This document shows positions 16,605-25,689 of a DNA stretch of 64,000 bases, piece by piece; positions within the stretch are counted from its first letter, which is position 1, and every line of letters begins with the position of its first letter. Position numbers and translations under genes: made by a program. The notes below the pieces were generated by a model that was not told where the DNA came from, made no database searches, and was given only the letters and a program-made list of their open reading frames with translations. Source of the stretch: Clostridium sp. BSD9I1 (GTDB lineage Bacteria; Bacillota; Clostridia; Clostridiales; Clostridiaceae); NCBI RefSeq assembly GCF_900185645.1, contig NZ_FYAM01000011.1:286669-350668 (forward strand), read 5' to 3'.

Positions 16605-17300
16605 ATGAAACAGAAAAAAATTCTTATTATTGAAGATGAAGATTATATATTAGATTTACTATCCTATTCACTGAAAAAAGAAGGGTTTATAACCAAAGTA
16701 GCTTCAAATGGAGAAAAGGGGTTAGAACTAGTACAGGATTTTAAACCTGATTTGCTGATACTAGATTTAATGCTGCCGGACATAAGCGGCTTTGAAATAT
16801 GTAAAAAGGTTTCAAAGGAATATACTATACCTATTGTTATGATCACTGCAAAGTCAGACACAATTGATAAAATCCTTGGAATAGAACTAGGAGCAGATGA
16901 TTATATTACAAAACCTTTTGATATGAGAGAAGTAATTGTTAGAATAAAAGCCATTTTTAGAAGAATAGAATTGATCTCTGAAGCAATAGAAACAGAGGAA
17001 TTTGAGTCGATTAAGGTTTCCAATTATATTGATGTATATAAAGAAAAAAGAGAAGTATTTAAAAACAACTCAAGAGTTGAACTCACTAATAAAGAATATG
17101 ATTTATTATTATTTTTAGCAGAAAATAAAGGAAGAGTTTTTTCAAGGTCGGAGCTCTTAGATAAAGTATGGGGCTTTGAATTTGTAGGTGATACTAGAAC
17201 AGTAGATATTCATGTTCAAAGGTTAAGAAAAAAGCTAGATGAGAATAAAGGTACATCTTTTATAGAAACAGTTTTTGGAATCGGCTATAAGCTTATATAA
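16605..17300 (+). CDS. OmpR/PhoB family response regulator
   Basis: The 231-residue protein has a receiver domain with the acidic pair IIEDEDY, phospho-acceptor Asp in LLILDLMLPD near residue 53, MITAK and YITKPF. It also has a C-terminal winged-helix domain (VELTNKEYDLLLFLAENKG, VWGFEFVGDTRTVDIHVQRLRKKL). GGGGGAGGCGAGCC precedes the ATG. The kinase gene starts 13 bp downstream, so this is the regulator of a two-component system. Confidence 0.9.
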   Translation: MKQKKILIIEDEDYILDLLSYSLKKEGFITKVASNGEKGLELVQDFKPDLLILDLMLPDISGFEICKKVSKEYTIPIVMITAKSDTIDKILGIELGADDYITKPFDMREVIVRIKAIFRRIELISEAIETEEFESIKVSNYIDVYKEKREVFKNNSRVELTNKEYDLLLFLAENKGRVFSRSELLDKVWGFEFVGDTRTVDIHVQRLRKKLDENKGTSFIETVFGIGYKLI

Positions 17301-17313
17301 CAAAGGTGAAATT

Positions 17314-18771
17314 ATGAGATATTCAATACAAAATAAAATACTAATTTGGTTTTCTATAATAATTTTTGTGGGATTATCTTCGCTACTTATTGTTTCTTAT
17401 AAAATAACGGAGCAAAACACTGCTCATATAATAGAAAATGACATGATAACAGTGAAGAAAAACTTAGATTTATATTTAAAACAACACTTCTTAATTAATA
17501 ATAAGGAGTTTAATGAAGCTAATCTTTTAGAAGATGCAGATGCCCTATCAAGAGAATTGAGCTTTCAAATTGGAAATACTGTAGAAATTTATAATTCTGA
17601 TGGGGAAAAGATTTCAAACTTTTTAAGCCCAGAAAGTATACATAGTGATGACCTTTCAAGAGCAATTAACGGTCAAATATCTTATACCTTAAACTATAGA
17701 GGGAAAAAAGTAATAGTTAGTCTTTCCTATCCTATAGAAGTAAACAATAATGCTATTGGCATTATTAGATACAATAAGGATTATTCAGATCTCTATGTGT
17801 ACAGCAATAGATTTAAGTATGTAATTAATATTTTTGCAGCAGGAATATTTATCATTGTGTTTATTGGATCTATAATTATTTCACGGCAAATAGCAAAGCC
17901 TATAATCCAGCTCACTAAAGGCTCAGAACAGGTATCTAGAGGAGATTTTGATTTAAATATAAATATAAATTCTAGAGATGAGATTGGTGAACTTTCAAAT
18001 AGGTTTAAAATAATGGTAGATAGAATTAAGGAACAGATAGCAATAATAAATAGAGATAGAGATAATTTAAAGGAAGCGCAAAAGCAAAATAAAACTTTTT
18101 TTGATAATGCAACCCACGAACTTAAAACCCCTTTAACTACAATATTAGGTTATGCTCAAATAATAAAAGAAAATGGTTTTACTGATAAGGAATTTTTTGA
18201 TAAAGGAACTTCTTATATTATTAATGAAAGCAAGAGGTTAAATGATATGGTAGTTGAAATACTGGATTTATCTACAGCTTCTTCAAAGGATATAAGCTAT
18301 AACATGGAAAAAGTAGACCTATCAAAGCTTATTTTAAGAACCTGTGAAGAGATGAATATAAAGGCAAGAAAGTATAATATAAAAGTACAGCCTAAGGTTC
18401 AAGAAAATATCTTTATAAAGGGTGATAATGATAAATTAAGAGAAGTGCTAGTTAACTTAATTGATAATTCTATAAAATACGGAAATGTTAACTCTACAGT
18501 AGATGTAGAAGCCTACAATGAAGATAAATATACATATTTAAAGGTTAAGGATAAGGGAATTGGAATAGAAAAAGAACATTTAAATAACTTATTTCAACCC
18601 TTTTATAGAATTTCCCAAAAGGAAGCAAGAGAAAAAGGAAGTGCAGGGCTAGGACTTTCTATAGTAAAAAATATAGTTGAAAAACATAATGGATGTATAG
18701 ATATAAAAAGCAATATCAATGAAGGTACAGAAGTTATTGTTAAATTTAAAGGTGAGGCTTATGAAAGATAA
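17314..18771 (+). CDS. membrane sensor histidine kinase
   Basis: The 485-residue protein has two membrane segments (about 7-30 and 170-193) flanking an extracytoplasmic sensor region. A HAMP domain (SRQIAKPIIQLTKGSEQVSRGDFD), a HisKA box FDNATHELKTPLTT near residue 270, and an HATPase domain (LVNLIDNSIKYGN, VKDKGIGIEKEH, GSAGLGLSIVKNIVEKHNG) follow. The ATG at 17314 after AAAGGTGAAATT is chosen over an upstream frame extension that overlaps the regulator. It pairs with the regulator at 16605. Confidence 0.9.
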   Translation: MRYSIQNKILIWFSIIIFVGLSSLLIVSYKITEQNTAHIIENDMITVKKNLDLYLKQHFLINNKEFNEANLLEDADALSRELSFQIGNTVEIYNSDGEKISNFLSPESIHSDDLSRAINGQISYTLNYRGKKVIVSLSYPIEVNNNAIGIIRYNKDYSDLYVYSNRFKYVINIFAAGIFIIVFIGSIIISRQIAKPIIQLTKGSEQVSRGDFDLNININSRDEIGELSNRFKIMVDRIKEQIAIINRDRDNLKEAQKQNKTFFDNATHELKTPLTTILGYAQIIKENGFTDKEFFDKGTSYIINESKRLNDMVVEILDLSTASSKDISYNMEKVDLSKLILRTCEEMNIKARKYNIKVQPKVQENIFIKGDNDKLREVLVNLIDNSIKYGNVNSTVDVEAYNEDKYTYLKVKDKGIGIEKEHLNNLFQPFYRISQKEAREKGSAGLGLSIVKNIVEKHNGCIDIKSNINEGTEVIVKFKGEAYER

Positions 18772-19912
18772 ATTTAAAACACATAGTATTTACTACGTTA
18801 TTTTAATTTTGGTGATTTTTATACTATCTTTCTATTTTCTAAGCTATATTTATACCTTAAATAGCAGAAAAAATAGAACTATTGTATTAGAAAAAAGTCT
18901 ATTTAATAATAATCAACCAAATGGTAAAACAGAGGAGCTTCGAATTGAAAGTGTGTCAAAGCTAGATACAAATTATATATTTTTTAATGTTACTGTATTA
19001 GATAACGATACTATTATGTTTAAAACCTTAGATAAGAATGACAATGAAAAAATATCCACGTTGGATATTGATAATAACAAACTTACCGAAATTTATAAAA
19101 AAAGCAGCGGTGGTTTTAATCATTTAGCTATATCAGGAGACGGAAAGAAAATTATATACTCCGACTTTATAAGAGAAAAAAATAATTGGAAAACATATTT
19201 ATATGATGTTAATACAAAACAAAATACTGAAGTTATTACTGATGGCTCCTATGCTAATTTAATTTTAAATAACAATAAGTACATTGGTGTTAATGATAGT
19301 AGTTTATTTATGAAGGATTTGAATACTGGTGAAGTAAATAATTTGGCCTCTTCCACCATAAAGGGTATTCCACAGGCTAGTGTACCAAAGGCTAAAGAAA
19401 TGTACACTTTAAAATTATCACAAGATGGAAATACAGTTTATCTCATATACCAAGGAATTAAACCTATTACTACTGAAACAAAATCAAGGATACTAAAAGT
19501 GAACTTGCAAAATAAAGAGATCTCAGAAGAAATACTAGAGGGAACTGTATATAATCTTATACCTCTAAATGATGGTAATTTTATATTTATTGGCAACATC
19601 CAAGGAACTGATGGAATTTTCATATATAATGTTAAAGGCAAAAGCTATAAGAATTTAAAGCAAGGAAATATATATAACATGGAAGTAACAGAAGATAATA
19701 AAAAAATTGCCTATGATATTTCTAATAATAATGGGGTTTCTGAGCTGCACGTAGCACTTTTTAATAAGGATAAAATAGAGGCAGACACTACGGTTTACGG
19801 CAACGCTAGGTATGGAAATAGTTTAAAATGGAGCAAGGATGGGAAGAAACTTTTATATTTTACTGGATATAATGGAGGGAGCACGATATATAAGTTTTCG
19901 TTTAAGGAGTGA
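18761..19912 (+). CDS. membrane-anchored TolB-like beta-propeller protein
   Basis: The 383-residue protein has an N-terminal anchor (residues 8-32). It then has repeated four-stranded blades with DGKK/DGNT turns (SGDGKKIIYSDF, SQDGNTVYLIYQG, EDNKKIAYDIS, WSKDGKKLLYFTG), the pattern of TolB/WD40-type propellers. The ATG at 18761 follows AAAGGTGAGGCTT and overlaps the kinase stop by 11 bp, so it belongs to the two-component operon. It may be an accessory or sensor protein outside the membrane. Confidence 0.75.
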   Translation: MKDKFKTHSIYYVILILVIFILSFYFLSYIYTLNSRKNRTIVLEKSLFNNNQPNGKTEELRIESVSKLDTNYIFFNVTVLDNDTIMFKTLDKNDNEKISTLDIDNNKLTEIYKKSSGGFNHLAISGDGKKIIYSDFIREKNNWKTYLYDVNTKQNTEVITDGSYANLILNNNKYIGVNDSSLFMKDLNTGEVNNLASSTIKGIPQASVPKAKEMYTLKLSQDGNTVYLIYQGIKPITTETKSRILKVNLQNKEISEEILEGTVYNLIPLNDGNFIFIGNIQGTDGIFIYNVKGKSYKNLKQGNIYNMEVTEDNKKIAYDISNNNGVSELHVALFNKDKIEADTTVYGNARYGNSLKWSKDGKKLLYFTGYNGGSTIYKFSFKE

Positions 19913-19936
19913 ATGTAGAAGACTTTTCTATAGATA

Positions 19937-19979
19937 GGACTTACTTTTAAAAGTAAGTCCTTGATGGGTCTTAAAAGAA
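19937..19979. repeat. 43-bp palindromic repeat, copy 1
   Basis: A perfect 24-nt palindrome (GGACTTACTTTT and its complement) is followed by TTGATGGGTCTTAAAAGAA. An identical 43-bp copy is at 24246-24288. It lies between convergent genes and may act as a bidirectional terminator or be a miniature mobile element. Confidence 0.8.
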
Positions 19980-20062
19980 ATATATGACATAATTGAATCT
20001 AAAATTATGTTACATCAACTCTACAAATTGGAATTTGTCGCTGTATTTAAGCAATGCAAAAT

Positions 20063-20596
20063 TTAGACATCTAAGTAAAAGTAAATGTTACTCTTATCGG
20101 CTTGATTGGTTCCTCCATATTGGTGTGTGTTAAATCCGCCTATTGTAAATCCGGATTTTATATAAAATAAACACGCAGAAAGATTGTTGTCTTGACCGAT
20201 TGTATAAATCCCTCGATAACCGTTTTCAGAAGCAATTTTCTTACCCTCATCCAGCAATAGCTTACCTATTCCGTGGCCTCGATACTCCTTACATACTTTT
20301 AAGTCATCAAGATATAAGTATTTAAGCCAATCATGCCTGTAAATAGCAAGTCCTACACACTTTCCACACTCATTATAGGCTCCAACAAAGAAGCACTCTT
20401 TTTTTCGTGCATCAAAATCGTAGTTTTCATCAGGAAATACCATCTCGCTGATTTTACTTTCCTCAAATTTCTCGGTTGTATAAGCCCATTTGTTACCATT
20501 GTAGGTTGGTATCATTTTTCCCCACAAGGTAAAAGGTTCATTAGGAATATTAATATCATTCTTAGTAGCTTCAGTAATTCTTTTGATTTCAATCAT
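20063..20596 (-). CDS. GNAT acetyltransferase, streptothricin acetyltransferase (Sat/SatA)-like
   Basis: The 177-residue protein has the GNAT acetyl-CoA loop VCKEYRGHGIGKLLL (motif A, R/Q-x-x-G-x-G/A) near residue 108. Its N-terminus (ITEATKNDINIPNEPFTLWGKMIPTY) closely follows the layout of Sat4/SatA streptothricin acetyltransferases, including QDNNLSACLFYIKSGFTIGGFNT. It probably acetylates an amine of an aminoglycoside-like or other small molecule; resistance is not proven. The ATG at 20596 follows GGGGTGATTGAAA; an upstream TTG is too close to the RBS. Confidence 0.75.
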   Translation of the reverse strand: MIEIKRITEATKNDINIPNEPFTLWGKMIPTYNGNKWAYTTEKFEESKISEMVFPDENYDFDARKKECFFVGAYNECGKCVGLAIYRHDWLKYLYLDDLKVCKEYRGHGIGKLLLDEGKKIASENGYRGIYTIGQDNNLSACLFYIKSGFTIGGFNTHQYGGTNQADKSNIYFYLDV

Positions 20597-20778
20597 TTTC
20601 AATCACCCCTACAAATTCATATTTATTAAGTTGTTCACACCATTAATATGTAGCATTTATTTACAAATGCCAATTAAATCATTAATAATATTATATCATG
20701 ATATATCTTAAAGATAAAAAATATGGGTTTTGTAATTATAATGTTTTATAGATTATAATGTTTCGCAATTATATATAT

Positions 20779-21320
20779 CTATACTTTTAAAAATAGAATT
20801 CTAGTAATATAAATCGCTTTTTCACTTATATATCCTGTCTTGCCTTTTCTTTTTACTATTTTATTCATTGTTAGCTTCTTATTATTTTCACAAGTATAAT
20901 AATCACCCAATTCAGTGTAATCCATGTTTTCTATTCTGCTTATATCATTTTTATATTTCCTTGTTTTTGATATTTCATAATTTGCTGGTTTAATATATGA
21001 TAACTGTCCACTCTGTTTAATAAAAACATAATTTTCTTCACTCTCGTAACCTGCGTCCGCAGCAATTTTAAAATACTTAACGTACAAGAAGTTCTCCATG
21101 CTTTTTATAAATGGAATCAATGTTGCTGTGTCCATAGGCCGATCGCCAACAGTAACCCATACTACATATTCAGAATCTACTCCATGCTGAACATTATAAC
21201 CTGGTTTTAGGTTAAGTAATTCCTTTTCCATTAATTTCATTTTCCATTTTTTCAACTTTCTCAATTAATGATTTTGTCGTTTCATCAAGCTCATTTGTCA
21301 AAATTTCGTGATTCATAATT
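20779..21320 (-). pseudogene. IS1182-family transposase remnant
   Basis: LKPGYNVQHGVDSEYVVWVTVG, DTATLIPFIKSMENF, KIAADAGYESEENYVF and SYIKPANYEISKTRKYK are the DDE-domain signatures of IS1182/IS5-like transposases. The preceding coiled linker starts at about 21320 in another frame (frameshift near 21250), the N-terminal third is missing, and the C-terminus diverges after the KKLTMNK stretch. It is a dead fragment; no intact ends or target duplication were found. Confidence 0.85.
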
Positions 21321-21367
21321 ACCTCTTTTGCATATATTCAACACATTAATTACATCACAAAAACCCC

Positions 21368-21403
21368 TGAAAATAAAGGTTTTTCAAGGGTTTTAACAAT
21401 ATG
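21368..21403. terminator. hairpin near the IS remnant
   Basis: AAACCCCTGAAAA...TTTTTCAAGGGTTTT forms a stem of about 12 bp with T-run. It may be part of the IS1182 end or a terminator. Confidence 0.45.
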
Positions 21404-21815
21404 GTTTTAAAAATAGTTGCTTTGTTTTATAGTCTTAAATTTTGATTTTATCAATGTGGGTACGTATTATCTAGATACTTAATTTTTTACGCTTACACTT
21501 AAAAATTATATTACGATGGCTGAATTTTCACTAAGAAAAAATCAGTAGATTTATCAATAAATGATTCTCAAGAATATATGCATAAAACCTCTCTGTGTAA
21601 TTTTAAATCAAAGTTAACAAACACAAGGAGGTTTATTCTTTATTAGATTTGGAAACCTCACATTCCTAAAATTTAGTGTAACTTTGCAGATTCAAAAAAC
21701 TCATGATCTACGCTATTACTGCACTATAATGGGTGATTAGTGATAATAATAATGGCGTGCTAAATATACACTATAAAAACAATTTAGATTGACTCGAATA
21801 TGATTAAGAAAATAA
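21404..21815. other. noncoding stretch after the IS remnant
   Basis: Over 400 bp without a credible reading frame. ATTGACATATC at the right end is the promoter of the MarR gene. The rest is AT-rich and shows no recognisable RNA fold; it is probably IS-associated debris. Confidence 0.35.
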
Positions 21816-21844
21816 TTGACATATCAATATTTGATATGTACAAT
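21816..21844 (+). promoter_or_regulatory. promoter and operator of the MarR/MFS operon
   Basis: TTGACA (21816-21821) and TACAAT (21839-21844) are 17 bp apart. A perfect dyad, ACATATCAA-TAT-TTGATATGT (21819-21839), fills the spacer, the expected place for repression by the MarR protein encoded immediately downstream. Confidence 0.65.
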
Positions 21845-21878
21845 GATTATATATTATATAAAGAAAGGATATGTTGTA

Positions 21879-22301
21879 ATGAACAATTTTGAAAAACCAT
21901 TAAATATATTAATACATCAATCAAATATAATTCTTAGAAACATTTTACAAAAGGAATTAAATAATTATGATATTACTGCTGAACAGTGGGCTATTTTAAT
22001 TGAATTATATAATGATGAAGGAATCAATCAAAAGGAATTAGCTAAGAGATGTTTTAAAGATACAGCTGCCTTAACAAGGAGCTTAGATATTCTAGAAAGA
22101 AGAGATATTATAAAAAGAGAAAAATCATCGAATGATAGAAGGGAATTCTTAATATTCCTTACAATCAATGGACGTAAACTAGTTGAAAATTTGTTACCAA
22201 TGGTGCTTGAGGTTAGAAAAAGAATAACTTCAGTGTTAAGCGAAGAAGAAAATAATATGTTAAGTAGTTTGCTACAAAAATTAATTAAAGGCTTGATATG
22301 A
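21879..22301 (+). CDS. MarR family transcriptional regulator
   Basis: The 140-residue protein has the MarR winged helix: LTAEQWAILIELYNDEGINQKELAKRCF-type region near 35-60 (here ITAEQWAILIELYNDEGINQ), TAALTRSLDILERRDIIKRE near 66 and the wing SNDRREFLIFLT. The ATG at 21879 follows AAAGGATATGTTGTA. It precedes an MFS efflux gene by 11 bp and most likely represses the operon through the palindrome over its promoter, with relief by a pump substrate. Confidence 0.85.
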   Translation: MNNFEKPLNILIHQSNIILRNILQKELNNYDITAEQWAILIELYNDEGINQKELAKRCFKDTAALTRSLDILERRDIIKREKSSNDRREFLIFLTINGRKLVENLLPMVLEVRKRITSVLSEEENNMLSSLLQKLIKGLI

Positions 22302-22312
22302 GGAGTTAAAAT

Positions 22313-23761
22313 ATGAATGATATTAAATTTAAACAAAAAATCTCATTTAGACTAATGATGATAACAGTTTTTCTAGGGGCGTTTATTGTAATGTTAAGCA
22401 GCAGTACTATAAATTTAGCAATTCCATTTTTCATAAAAAATTTTAATACAAGCTTAGATGTAGCAAAGTGGACTCTTACAGGATTTTTATTGTCAATGGG
22501 TACAGCAACTCCATTGTCGGCGTGCCTTGGAGAAAGATTTAGTTATAAAAATGTATACTTATTTTCAATGGCTGGTTTTACCCTAGCATCAATTCTATGT
22601 GCAGTATCATGGAATATGAGTTCATTAATAACTTTTCGTATCCTACAAGGAATATTTTGTGGATTTGTTATGCCTGCAACTATGGCTATGATTTATCAAG
22701 TTATTCCTGAAGAGAAACAGGTAACAGCAGTAAGTATTTGGAGTACGGCATCAATGCTTGCTCCAGCAGTTGGACCAACCTTAAGTGGATTTTTAATTCA
22801 ATATCTTAACTGGCGGTCTATATTTTTAATAAATGTTCCGATAGGAATTATTATTTTTGTTTTAGGTGTTAAATCCATGCCTTATTTAAAATTGGGTGTT
22901 CCTAAATATTTTGATATACCTGGCTTTATATTTGTTTTAATAGGAAGCTTGTTTTTATTATTTGCCTTTAGCGAAGGTGCAAGTTTAGGTTGGAATTCAT
23001 GGATAATAATAAGCTTAATAATTATAGGATTTATCTCTATAGGATTATTTATTTGGAGGGAGCTAAGTATAGACTCCCCTGTACTTAATCTTCGTGTCTT
23101 TAAATATCCGAAGTATTCCTTAAGCATTATAGTTTATTGTAGTATTATGATTATCACATACGCAGGTATTCTTTTGACCCCACTTTTGCTTCAAAATATT
23201 CAACATCTCTCAGCATTAGATACAGGAATAGTTTTGTTGCCAGCTTCTCTTATAATGGCATTATTAATGCCCATTATAGGTAAATTATACAAATATATTG
23301 ATCCTAGCATATTAATTATGATTGGAATCTTATTTATGGCAGTTGGTTCTTGGAAAATGGCACATTTAACAGTTGATACAACTCATAGTTATATAATAAT
23401 CTGGATGATAGTTCGAAATGTTGGAATGTCTTTTAGCACACTTCCAGCAACTTATTGTGGGATGTCCGTCCTTCCTAAAATAGAATCTGGACATGGATCT
23501 TCAATTAATAATTGGACAAGTAGAGCAATAGCTTCGTTATCTATGGGTGTATTTACATCCGTACTTACGTCACGTACTATAACACATGTTAATTATTTAG
23601 TTGCAAATTCGAAAAATAGAGTAGCAACAGAGTTAATTCAGAATAAAGGATTCGTAATGGGTATAAATGATGTTTATCTTATCAGCTTTTTTATTTTAAT
23701 ACTTATACTGCCTATTAGTTTTTTTCTTAAAAGGGAAACTAAAGAATACAAGCCACTATAA
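22313..23761 (+). CDS. MFS multidrug efflux transporter, DHA2 (14-TMS) type
   Basis: The 482-residue protein has about 14 hydrophobic segments. It has the DHA2 signatures: FIVMLSSSTINLAIPF (motif D1-like) near residue 20, the motif A-like loop GERFSYKNVYLFS, and motif C PAVGPTLSGFLIQYLNWRSIFLINVPIG near 155. It belongs to the EmrB/QacA-like drug:H+ antiporters; the substrate is unknown. GGAGTTAAAAT precedes the ATG. Operon with MarR. Confidence 0.85.
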   Translation: MNDIKFKQKISFRLMMITVFLGAFIVMLSSSTINLAIPFFIKNFNTSLDVAKWTLTGFLLSMGTATPLSACLGERFSYKNVYLFSMAGFTLASILCAVSWNMSSLITFRILQGIFCGFVMPATMAMIYQVIPEEKQVTAVSIWSTASMLAPAVGPTLSGFLIQYLNWRSIFLINVPIGIIIFVLGVKSMPYLKLGVPKYFDIPGFIFVLIGSLFLLFAFSEGASLGWNSWIIISLIIIGFISIGLFIWRELSIDSPVLNLRVFKYPKYSLSIIVYCSIMIITYAGILLTPLLLQNIQHLSALDTGIVLLPASLIMALLMPIIGKLYKYIDPSILIMIGILFMAVGSWKMAHLTVDTTHSYIIIWMIVRNVGMSFSTLPATYCGMSVLPKIESGHGSSINNWTSRAIASLSMGVFTSVLTSRTITHVNYLVANSKNRVATELIQNKGFVMGINDVYLISFFILILILPISFFLKRETKEYKPL

Positions 23762-23866
23762 TTTATAGTAGTTTTAGGTTATTTAATAGATGTCACCCTT
23801 TTTATTCGAAAACTTATAAATAGTATCCTATATAGTTGTGTAGAAAAACAAAGATTAAAAAACTAC

Positions 23867-24097
23867 GTGGACGGTGAATACATTTATATACCGAAGAAAG
23901 AGGAAAATAAGATTGCATGGGGTGAACTAACCAAGAGTAAAATTGAACTTTTAAAGAGGAATACAAGTATATATGAAGATTATCCAAAAGGAATGTCTAC
24001 ACAATTACTTTCAGAGAAGTATTATCTGTCACCCAAGACTATACAAAAAATTGTTTCAGAGAAGAGAAAATGCATTAACATAGAATGTGCTACCTAA
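23867..24097 (+). CDS. CD3324-type (Mor-like) DNA-binding protein, N-terminally truncated
   Basis: GEYIYIPKKEENKIAWGEL...LLKRNTSIYEDYPKGMSTQLLSEKYYLSPKTIQKIV matches the CD3324/Mor-activator-like HTH family. The same frame stays open upstream (EKQRLKNYV), as in the family, but no ATG or RBS exists there. Only a GTG at 23867 is available. It is probably the remains of a gene that lost its 5' end. If expressed, it would be a small HTH protein. Confidence 0.55.
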   Translation: MDGEYIYIPKKEENKIAWGELTKSKIELLKRNTSIYEDYPKGMSTQLLSEKYYLSPKTIQKIVSEKRKCINIECAT

Positions 24098-24120
24098 TTT
24101 GTTTTTAGGTGGCTCATTTT
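24089..24120 (+). terminator. intrinsic terminator
   Basis: GCTACCTAA...TTAGGTGGC stem followed by TCATTTTTG, directly over the end of the Mor-like gene. Confidence 0.6.
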
Positions 24121-24121
24121 T

Positions 24122-24193
24122 GTTTATGAATTATTAGATCTAGGTTGCGGTACCGGATTAGAGCTTGATGAGATACTAAAACTAAATCTATAG
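24122..24193 (+). pseudogene. SAM-dependent methyltransferase remnant
   Basis: The frame VYELLDLGCGTGLELDEILKLN followed by TAG is motif I (glycine-rich SAM-binding loop) of a class I methyltransferase, with nothing of the rest of the protein before or after it. It is a 24-codon relic. (Key residues D-L-G-C-G-T-G.). Confidence 0.6.
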
Positions 24194-24245
24194 ATCAAAT
24201 GTTTTAGATAGAAGTGTGTTGTAATTGATACAGATTTTTTAAATG

Positions 24246-24288
24246 GGACTTACTTTTAAAAGTAAGTCCTTGATGGGTCTTAAAAGAA
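24246..24288. repeat. 43-bp palindromic repeat, copy 2
   Basis: Identical over 43 bp to 19937-19979, including the 24-nt perfect palindrome and the trailing TTGATGGGTCTTAAAAGAA. Confidence 0.8.
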
Positions 24289-24395
24289 GAATGTGTACCA
24301 ATTTCTATCCTATATATATTTTTTATATCTTCAAACCTTTGTAAATCTATTATTAGATTATGCTTTACATAATGGGTAGTTACCACAATCAACTA

Positions 24396-25091
24396 TTATA
24401 TCAAACTTTCAGGAAAAATCTGAATAATCCTATCTAGGAGTTTACAATTTTGATGTATACCCATATTCATAAATGTTTCATTATAATAGTTTAACCACTC
24501 ATTAAGACTTGTTTCCTTATATGATTTGTCATTAAGAAAATTGGCAAGTACCAACCATGTTGGAATTTTCAAAGTCTTATTCATAAAAAATAAGAAAGCA
24601 ATTCTATTTGCTAACTGATAGTAATTTCTTGTCCAATCACACGGTGCTACGCTCATGTATCCTTGTACATACTTCAAGGAGTTCTCTATCATGTCAATAC
24701 TACCTTGATTAGTAGCCTTCAAATCTGACTTTGTTTCCTCTGGATGTGCTTTTGCTTCTATAAGTAAAACACCTTTTTTACCTTCTCTGCTCTTCACAAT
24801 AGCAATACCATCCCACTGTGGCCCATTTTTAGGCCAAAATTTTCTTAATTTTGTTTCTGCATCTGTTAAATCAATACTTTCTAAACATAATCCCGCTAAA
24901 AAATCATCCCTATACTCATAAAAATCATTCTTCGTGTTAGGTGATACCCATTCAATCTGACCATTAGTAAAGGAAAGTAAACTAGGTGATGATGCAAATA
25001 TTAAATTTCCCAAAATGCCTGAATCTTTAATCATATAATTTTGCAAACAATATCGGCTGCCTTTTGTAGCCCTTCCCGTATTCTTATTCAA
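24396..25091 (-). CDS. PD-(D/E)XK nuclease-fold protein
   Basis: The 231-residue protein contains PQWDGIAIVKSREGKKGVLLIEAKAH (residues about 90-116). Asp followed by E-A-K fits the D...ExK core of restriction-endonuclease-like folds. The TTG start at 25091 is supported by GGAGGATTAGAAG. No partner methylase or helicase is adjacent; a small protein gene lies upstream at 25160. It may be a solitary defence or repair nuclease. The fold is assigned by motif only. Confidence 0.6.
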   Translation of the reverse strand: MNKNTGRATKGSRYCLQNYMIKDSGILGNLIFASSPSLLSFTNGQIEWVSPNTKNDFYEYRDDFLAGLCLESIDLTDAETKLRKFWPKNGPQWDGIAIVKSREGKKGVLLIEAKAHPEETKSDLKATNQGSIDMIENSLKYVQGYMSVAPCDWTRNYYQLANRIAFLFFMNKTLKIPTWLVLANFLNDKSYKETSLNEWLNYYNETFMNMGIHQNCKLLDRIIQIFPESLI

Positions 25092-25159
25092 CTTCTAATC
25101 CTCCAATCATATATTTTATGAACGTAAACTAAGGTTAAATAGATTATTAAAGTTTCATT

Positions 25160-25438
25160 TTATCCCTTTCTTCTTACTACAATCTCCTTTACAAATGGGA
25201 TCACTAATCCAGCCTCGTCAAATTCTTCCCAACCATCAACTAAATCCGATGACCTCATAAAAACCCCATTGAATGGAGCATCATTGCTATTAGGTATATA
25301 AATGATTCCACCTATTTGAACAAAACCATATCCTAAATCTTTGCTACAATCTATAAAAACTCTAAGATTACGATTTTGTCCTTGAGTCACCTCCACATAG
25401 TTATCAACACACTTTATAACATAGTCAATGAGTTCCAT
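25160..25438 (-). CDS. hypothetical protein
   Basis: The 92-residue soluble protein ends in a strand-rich region (DEAGLVIPFVKEIVVRRKG). The ATG at 25438 follows GGAGGAAATCTA. It precedes the PD-(D/E)XK gene by 68 bp on the same strand, so co-transcription is possible. I do not recognise the family. Confidence 0.55.
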   Translation of the reverse strand: MELIDYVIKCVDNYVEVTQGQNRNLRVFIDCSKDLGYGFVQIGGIIYIPNSNDAPFNGVFMRSSDLVDGWEEFDEAGLVIPFVKEIVVRRKG

Positions 25439-25547
25439 TAGATTTCCTCCTTCATAATATATCAATACAAATTTTCACAAGTGACTTATAAAGTGTACTT
25501 TATATAGATTAAACTTATTTAATTTACCATATGTTAACTATTGTGTA

Positions 25548-25676
25548 TTAAGAATTCTTTTCAATATAAATTTTTAAGGCTTTAATAACTAAATACAAAG
25601 TATATAGACCAGCCCCTGCAAATACTATCCATAGGATAATTGGTACAATCGTAAAAATCCAAGGGATAAAACTCAT
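25548..25676 (-). CDS. small membrane protein, 42 aa
   Basis: ATG at 25674-25676 after AGAGGAGTGTAAATT opens a 42-residue peptide with one long hydrophobic helix (IPWIFTIVPIILWIVFAGAG) and a basic C-terminus (KALKIYIEKNS). The RBS and codon pattern suggest a real small gene. A decayed copy of its 3' end lies at 33341-33385. Confidence 0.55.
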   Translation of the reverse strand: MSFIPWIFTIVPIILWIVFAGAGLYTLYLVIKALKIYIEKNS

Positions 25677-25689
25677 AATTTACACTCCT

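Noticed and set aside
20779..21403. Complete IS1182 element
   Set aside because: The transposase lacks its N-terminal third and is frameshifted, and no matching terminal inverted repeats or target duplication were found.
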